A stretch of 64,000 nucleotides of DNA from PKWO01 sp036384915 (GTDB lineage: Bacteria; Pseudomonadota; Gammaproteobacteria; Burkholderiales; Burkholderiaceae_D), in NCBI GenBank assembly GCA_036384915.1, contig DASVLJ010000011.1:62001-126000 (forward strand), given 5' to 3'. Of the stretch, positions 59,369 through 64,000 are shown piece by piece; positions within the stretch are counted from its first letter, which is position 1; each line of letters starts with the position of its first letter. The notes beneath the pieces are model-generated. The model worked only from the letters and a program-made list of their open reading frames with translations, was not told the DNA's origin and ran no database searches. The position numbers and the translations under genes were made by a program.

Positions 59369-61060
59369 ATGGCAACAGCAACGGGAGAAGCCTTAGACCC
59401 GGCACCGGGAGCGGAGACAGGGGGGATTGCCGCCTTCCTGCAAACTTCCAACGGGCGCAACATCGCGCTATCGGTCGGCGCGGCGCTGGCCGTGGCAGTC
59501 CTCGTGGCGGCCTGGATGTGGGCGCAAAAGCCGGAATACAAGGTGCTGTTTGCCAACTTTTCCGACCGCGACGGCGGCGCCATCGTGGCCTCGCTGCAGC
59601 AGCAAAACATCCCCTACAAATTTTCCGACGGCGGCGGCGCCATCCTGGTGCCGGCCGACCAGGTCTATGACGCGCGGCTCAAGCTCGCAGCCCAGGGCTT
59701 GCCCAAGGGCGGCAATGTCGGCTTCGAGATCATGGAAAACCAGAAACTCGGGGTGTCGCAATTTCTAGAGCAAGTCAATTACCAGCGCGCGCTCGAAGGC
59801 GAACTGGCCAATTCGATCCAATCCCTGGCCGCCGTGCAGGCGGCACGCGTGCATCTCGCCATCCCCAAGGCGTCGGTGTTCATGCGCGACCAGCAAAAGC
59901 CGACGGCTTCGGTGCTGCTGAACCTCGCCCCCGGGCGTGCACTGGATGAGGCCCAGGTGTCGGCCATCGTGCATCTCGTGGCGTCAAGCGTGCCCGACCT
60001 CACCGCCAAGAATGTCACTGTGGTCGATCAGAATGGCGACTTGCTGTCTTCGGCCGACAAGATGCCCGGCACCAACGGTCTTGACCCGAATCAATTGAAG
60101 TATGTGCAAGAGTTGCAGCACAACATCGTCACACGCGTGGAGTCCATCGTCGCGCCCATCGTCGGCGCGCCCAATGTACGCGCAGAAGCCACCGCCGATG
60201 TGGATTTTTCGCACACGGAGCAGGCTGCGGAAACCTACAAGCCGAACCAGCCGCCCAATGAGGCAGCCGTGCGCAGCCTGCAAACCAGCGAGAGTACCAA
60301 TGGCAACGGCAATGGCGCCTCAGGCGTGCCCGGCGCCTTGACCAACCAGCCCCCTGCTCCGGCCACGGCCCAGATCAACGGCGCGCCAGCGCAGAGTGCG
60401 GCGGCGCCCTCCACGCCGACTTCGAGCCACAAGGACAGCACGACCAATTACGAAGTCGACAAGACCGTGCGCTATGTCCAACAGCCCATGGGCGGCTTGA
60501 AGCGCCTGTCGGTGGCCGTGGTGGTCAACTACAAACGCGAAGTCGATAAAAGCGGTAAAGTAACGATGCGGCCTTTGAGCGAGGACGAAAAGACGCAGAT
60601 CACGAATCTTGTCAAGGAGGCCATGGGTTACAGCAAGGACCGCGGCGATACCTTGAACGTGGTAAACACGTCGTTTGCCGGTGCCGACAGCGCCGCCGAC
60701 AATGCGCCCTGGTGGCAAAAGATACTCGACGGTATCCTGGCCAACTGGTGGGAAATCCTCAAGGCCGCGGCGAAATGGCTGGTGTTCGCGATCGTGTTTT
60801 TGTATTGCTACCGCAATTTCATCAAGCCCGCGCTCAACAAGGCCAAGGAAACCGTCAATCCGACGCCCGCCGCGCACGAGCACGGCGCCGAAGAAGGCGA
60901 GGAAGATGCGATCGTGGAGCTGTCGAACGAGCCCGTGCCGATGGGCCAGGCCGAGCCGGTCTACCGCAACAATCTGGAAGCGGCCAAAGCGCTCGCCAAG
61001 CAAGACCCGAAAATGGTGGCGACCATCATCAAAGGCTGGGTAGGAGTGCCAAATGAGTGA
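59369..61060 (+). CDS. fliF: Flagellar MS-ring protein FliF
   Basis: 563 residues. Two transmembrane segments (about 30-50 and 458-480) flank the periplasmic ring-building motifs: YKVLFANFSDRDGGAIVASLQ, QGLPKGGNVGFEIM, FLEQVNYQRALEGELANSIQ and YEVDKTVRYVQQPMGGLKRLSVAVVVN. The C-terminal cytoplasmic tail, which binds FliG, ends the protein. It overlaps fliG by 8 bp. Confidence 0.98.
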   Translation: MATATGEALDPAPGAETGGIAAFLQTSNGRNIALSVGAALAVAVLVAAWMWAQKPEYKVLFANFSDRDGGAIVASLQQQNIPYKFSDGGGAILVPADQVYDARLKLAAQGLPKGGNVGFEIMENQKLGVSQFLEQVNYQRALEGELANSIQSLAAVQAARVHLAIPKASVFMRDQQKPTASVLLNLAPGRALDEAQVSAIVHLVASSVPDLTAKNVTVVDQNGDLLSSADKMPGTNGLDPNQLKYVQELQHNIVTRVESIVAPIVGAPNVRAEATADVDFSHTEQAAETYKPNQPPNEAAVRSLQTSESTNGNGNGASGVPGALTNQPPAPATAQINGAPAQSAAAPSTPTSSHKDSTTNYEVDKTVRYVQQPMGGLKRLSVAVVVNYKREVDKSGKVTMRPLSEDEKTQITNLVKEAMGYSKDRGDTLNVVNTSFAGADSAADNAPWWQKILDGILANWWEILKAAAKWLVFAIVFLYCYRNFIKPALNKAKETVNPTPAAHEHGAEEGEEDAIVELSNEPVPMGQAEPVYRNNLEAAKALAKQDPKMVATIIKGWVGVPNE

Positions 61061-62048
61061 AGCAGGAATTCAAAAAGGAGCCATCCTCATGCTCGCCTTG
61101 GGCGAGGAGGAAGCCTCGGAAGTGATGAAGTATCTCGGTCCGCGCGAAGTGCAAAAGCTCGGCGCGGCGATGTCGGTCATGAAATCGATCCAGAGCGAAG
61201 AGCTGGAAAAGGTGCTCGACGAATTCCGCACCGAGACCGACAAGAACACGTCGCTGGGCGTCGATTCGGACGAATACATCCGCACCGTGCTGACCAAGGC
61301 GCTGGGCGAAGACAAGGCCGCCTCGCTCTTGAACCGTATCCTCGGCACGCGCGACGCGAGCGGCATCGAAAGCCTGAAGTGGATGGATGCGCAATCGGTG
61401 GCCGAACTGGTGCGCAACGAACACCCGCAAATCATCGCCACCATCCTGGTCCACCTCGAGCGCTACCATGCCTGCGAAGTGCTCGACCATTTCACCGAAC
61501 GCCTGCGCAACGACGTGGTCCTGCGCATCGCCACGCTCGACGGCGTGCAGCCGGCCGCGCTGCGCGAATTGAACGAGGTCCTGACCAAGCTGCTGACGGG
61601 CAACGAGAACCTGAAGAAGAAGCCCATGGGCGGCATCCGCGCCGCGGCGGAAATCCTCAACTTCCTCTCGGGCGAGAACGAAGCCTCGGTCATGGCCAAC
61701 CTGAAGAACTACGACGCGGACATGGCGCAGAAAATCATGGACGAGATGTTCGTGTTCGAGAACATCATGGATATCGACGACCGCGGCATCCAGGTCATGC
61801 TGCGCGAAGTGCAGTCCGAATCGCTGATCATTGCCTTGAAGGGCGCGCCGCAGGAATTGCGCGAGAAGATATTCAAGAACATGTCGCAACGCGCCGCCGA
61901 AATGATGCGCGAAGACCTCGAATCGAAGGGGCCGGTGCGTCTTTCCGAAGTCGAGGCGCAGCAAAAGGAAATCCTGCAGATCGTTCGCCGTCTGGCCGAC
62001 GAAGGCCAGATCATGCTAGGCGCAAAGGGAGACGACGCCTTTGTCTAA
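61053..62048 (+). CDS. fliG: Flagellar motor switch protein FliG
   Basis: 331 residues. GAILMLALGEEEASEVMKYLGPREVQ opens the N-domain that binds FliF; the middle domain has NEHPQIIATILVHL (EHPQ motif); the C-domain carries charged torque helices with EIFKNMSQRAAEMMREDLES. It couples proton flow through MotAB to rotation. Overlaps fliF and fliH by 8 bp each. Confidence 0.98.
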   Translation: MSEAGIQKGAILMLALGEEEASEVMKYLGPREVQKLGAAMSVMKSIQSEELEKVLDEFRTETDKNTSLGVDSDEYIRTVLTKALGEDKAASLLNRILGTRDASGIESLKWMDAQSVAELVRNEHPQIIATILVHLERYHACEVLDHFTERLRNDVVLRIATLDGVQPAALRELNEVLTKLLTGNENLKKKPMGGIRAAAEILNFLSGENEASVMANLKNYDADMAQKIMDEMFVFENIMDIDDRGIQVMLREVQSESLIIALKGAPQELREKIFKNMSQRAAEMMREDLESKGPVRLSEVEAQQKEILQIVRRLADEGQIMLGAKGDDAFV

Positions 62049-62724
62049 TATCCTCCCCAAGGAAAAGCAGACCGCCTACCAGCGGTGGGAATTGGCGTCC
62101 TTCGGCGACGAGGAACCGCAACAGCCATCGCATCCGCCGACGCCTGCACCTATCGTGCCTGCCGTGCCCCAGGAGGAGGCTCTGGCCAAGTTCCAGGCCG
62201 AACTCGATGCCTTGCGCGAAGAAGCCAAGGCGCAAGGCCATGCGGAAGGTCTGGCCGAAGGGCGCGTGCGCGGCCTGGAAGAAGGCCGGGCCCAGGCGAC
62301 GGCGGAGCGCGAAGCCTTCCGCCAGTTGGCCGAATCCTTCGCTTCCGAAGTCACGCGCGCCGACGATGTGATCGCCGAGGATCTGCTGAAGCTGGCGCTG
62401 GATGTTGCCAAGGCCATGCTCAAGACCGCGCTGAACGTACGGCCTGAACTGGTGCTGCCTATCGTGGGCGAATCGATCCGCTACCTGACCAGCCTGCAGC
62501 ACCCCGCCCTGCTGTTCCTGCATCCCGACGATGCGCCCATCGTGCGCGAGCACATGGGCGATGAACTCGACAAAGCCGGCTGGCGCATCGCGGAAGACGC
62601 TCATGTCGCACGCGGCGGTTGCCGTGTCGAAACCGCCTCCAACCAGATCGACGCCTCGATCGACGGCCGTTGGGAGCGCATTGCCGCCGGCCTGGGACAA
62701 ACCAGCGGCTGGCTCGAAAAATGA
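62041..62724 (+). CDS. fliH: Flagellar export ATPase regulator FliH
   Basis: 227 residues from TTG 62041, an uncommon start forced by the 8-bp overlap with fliG. Residues about 55-110 include the GxxxG-like repeats AEGLAEGRVRGLEEGRAQA of the FliH helical stalk; the C-domain follows with ALNVRPELVLPIVGESI. It docks FliI to the export gate. Overlaps fliI by ATGA. Confidence 0.95.
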   Translation: MSNILPKEKQTAYQRWELASFGDEEPQQPSHPPTPAPIVPAVPQEEALAKFQAELDALREEAKAQGHAEGLAEGRVRGLEEGRAQATAEREAFRQLAESFASEVTRADDVIAEDLLKLALDVAKAMLKTALNVRPELVLPIVGESIRYLTSLQHPALLFLHPDDAPIVREHMGDELDKAGWRIAEDAHVARGGCRVETASNQIDASIDGRWERIAAGLGQTSGWLEK

Positions 62725-64000
62725 ACGATGCGCAAATCGGCAGCCGGCGCTGGCAATCCTATCTGCGCGATTGCAGCGCCGTGCTGGCGCTGACCGAGCC
62801 GATGCAGGTTTCCGGCCGCGTCACGCGCGTCACCGGGCTGGTGATGGAAGCCATCGGCCTGAAGCTGGCCGTCGGCAGCGCCTGCAGCATCCCTCTGCCC
62901 GGCGGCACGCGCATCGATGCCGAAGTCGTGGGTTTCGACGACGACAAGCTGTTCCTGATGCCGCAGAGCGACGTGGAAGGCGTGGTGCCCGGCACCCGCG
63001 TCTTCCCGGTGGAAACCGCGCAATCGCTGCCGCGTGCAGGGTCGGTCGAACACCCGCGCCGCCGCCCGTCCGACCGGGCACGCCATTTGCCGGTCGGAGA
63101 GGAGTTACTCGGCCGCGTGCTCGACGGTTCGGGCCGCCCGCTCGACAATCTGGGACCGATCTCGACCAGCCATGCCGCGCCGCTCAACGTGCGGGCCGTC
63201 AATCCCTTGTCGCGCGCACCGATCACGGAAACCCTGGACGTGGGCATACGCGCCATCAACAGCATGCTGACCGTCGGGCGCGGCCAGCGCATGGGCCTGT
63301 TCGCCGGGTCGGGCGTGGGCAAGAGCGTGCTGCTCGGCATGATGGCGCGCTACACCAGCGCCGACGTTATCGTGGTGGGGCTGATCGGCGAACGGGGCCG
63401 TGAAGTCAAGGAATTCATCGAACAGATCCTGGGCACCGTCGGGCTCTCGCGCTCGGTGGTGGTGGCCGCGCCGGCCGATACGCCGCCTCTGATGCGGCTG
63501 CAAGGCGCCGCCTATGCCACCACGATAGCCGAACACTTCCGCGACCAGGGCAAGAATGTGCTCCTGATCATGGATTCGCTGACGCGCTATGCCATGGCGC
63601 AGCGCGAAATCGCCCTGGCCATCGGCGAACCGCCAGCCACCAAGGGCTATCCGCCTTCGGTCTTCGCCAAGCTGCCCATCCTGGTCGAGCGTGCCGGGAA
63701 CGGCCGCGAAGGCGGCGGTTCCATCACCGCTTTTTACACCGTGCTGACCGAGGGCGACGACCAGCAAGACCCGATCGCCGATGCGGCGCGCGCCATCCTT
63801 GACGGCCATATCGTCCTTAACCGCACCCTGGCCGAAAGCGGACATTACCCCGCCATCGACGTCGAGCAATCGATCAGCCGGGCCATGCACAGCATCACCT
63901 CGCCCGAACACCAGAAGCTGATGCGGCGCGTCAAGCAATTGTTTTCGCGCTATGAAAGAAGCCGCGACCTCATCAGCGTGGGCGCCTATAATGCAGGAAC
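62721..64000 (+). CDS. fliI: Flagellum-specific ATP synthase FliI (3' truncated)
   Basis: 426 codons are visible and the frame is still open at the window end. ATG 62721 overlaps the fliH stop. Walker A is AGSGVGKS at residues 195-202 and Walker B lies in NVLLIMDSLTRY (279-290). RPLD, GERGREVKEF and the TKGYPPSVF segment fit the FliI/ATPase-beta family. It energises unfolding and export of flagellar substrates; the C-terminal end lies outside. Confidence 0.97.
   Translation, partial: MNDAQIGSRRWQSYLRDCSAVLALTEPMQVSGRVTRVTGLVMEAIGLKLAVGSACSIPLPGGTRIDAEVVGFDDDKLFLMPQSDVEGVVPGTRVFPVETAQSLPRAGSVEHPRRRPSDRARHLPVGEELLGRVLDGSGRPLDNLGPISTSHAAPLNVRAVNPLSRAPITETLDVGIRAINSMLTVGRGQRMGLFAGSGVGKSVLLGMMARYTSADVIVVGLIGERGREVKEFIEQILGTVGLSRSVVVAAPADTPPLMRLQGAAYATTIAEHFRDQGKNVLLIMDSLTRYAMAQREIALAIGEPPATKGYPPSVFAKLPILVERAGNGREGGGSITAFYTVLTEGDDQQDPIADAARAILDGHIVLNRTLAESGHYPAIDVEQSISRAMHSITSPEHQKLMRRVKQLFSRYERSRDLISVGAYNAG

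Noticed and set aside
1..64000. CRISPR arrays, tRNA/rRNA genes, insertion sequences, integrases, phage genes
   Set aside because: No repeat-spacer pattern, cloverleaf, transposase-like or integrase-like frame was noticed in the reading.

Overview
This is a GC-rich chromosomal window from a motile, flagellated betaproteobacterium, most likely Burkholderiales and probably Oxalobacteraceae (Massilia/Janthinobacterium/Herbaspirillum-like). The assignment rests on flagellins starting MASYINTNVASLNAQNN, a DUF4148-type small secreted protein, a SOS-controlled imuA-imuB-dnaE2 cassette, WXXGXW-type proline-rich lipoproteins, and the general gene style. It is an inference without database search. I see no tRNA, rRNA, CRISPR array, insertion sequence or prophage.

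Left part (1-20.4 kb) is mostly core and housekeeping material: the 3' end of feoB with a small Cys-rich partner; a TPR-glycosyltransferase; a cytochrome P460-like protein diverging from a LytS/LytTR two-component pair; two hypothetical envelope proteins; the imuA-imuB-dnaE2 mutagenesis cassette behind a perfect CTGT-N8-ACAG LexA box; a slipin; a NADAR protein; an orphan TagH-like FHA protein; an htrA-copC-copD operon; and a ParD-like/methionine aminopeptidase pair with start and stop codons overlapping.

Middle part (20.4-39.7 kb) is accessory. A Fur-box-like site precedes a five-gene redox operon: di-heme peroxidase-like lipoprotein, coiled-coil porin, FMN-binding protein with the SGAT flavinylation site, ApbE flavin transferase, and a small haem-b-like membrane protein. 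This looks like a flavin-based extracytoplasmic electron-transfer or metal-acquisition system and is the strongest candidate for an undescribed system here. It is followed by an S9 peptidase, a small HTH protein, two tandem WXXGXW lipoproteins with duplicated leaders and TTG starts, a GH18 chitinase lipoprotein, a coiled-coil protein, a diguanylate cyclase, and a three-gene locus with two different fold-type-I PLP enzymes around an ATP-grasp-like protein.

Right part (39.8-64 kb) is a flagellar island with its glycan machinery. A TPR-sulfotransferase and a TPR-O-GlcNAc-transferase-like protein overlap by 4 bp. An opposite-strand operon makes a nucleotide amino sugar (FnlA/CapE-like dehydratase, two DegT aminotransferases, GNAT). 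Two near-identical tandem flagellins follow, with two strong sigma-28 promoters upstream, then flaG, fliD (own sigma-28 promoter), fliS, fliT, a FliK-like protein, an FlhB C-domain protein and a YcgR-like PilZ brake. fliE diverges from fliF-fliG-fliH-fliI; fliI is cut by the window end. The layout suggests flagellin is glycosylated, and perhaps sulfated, by the neighbouring enzymes.
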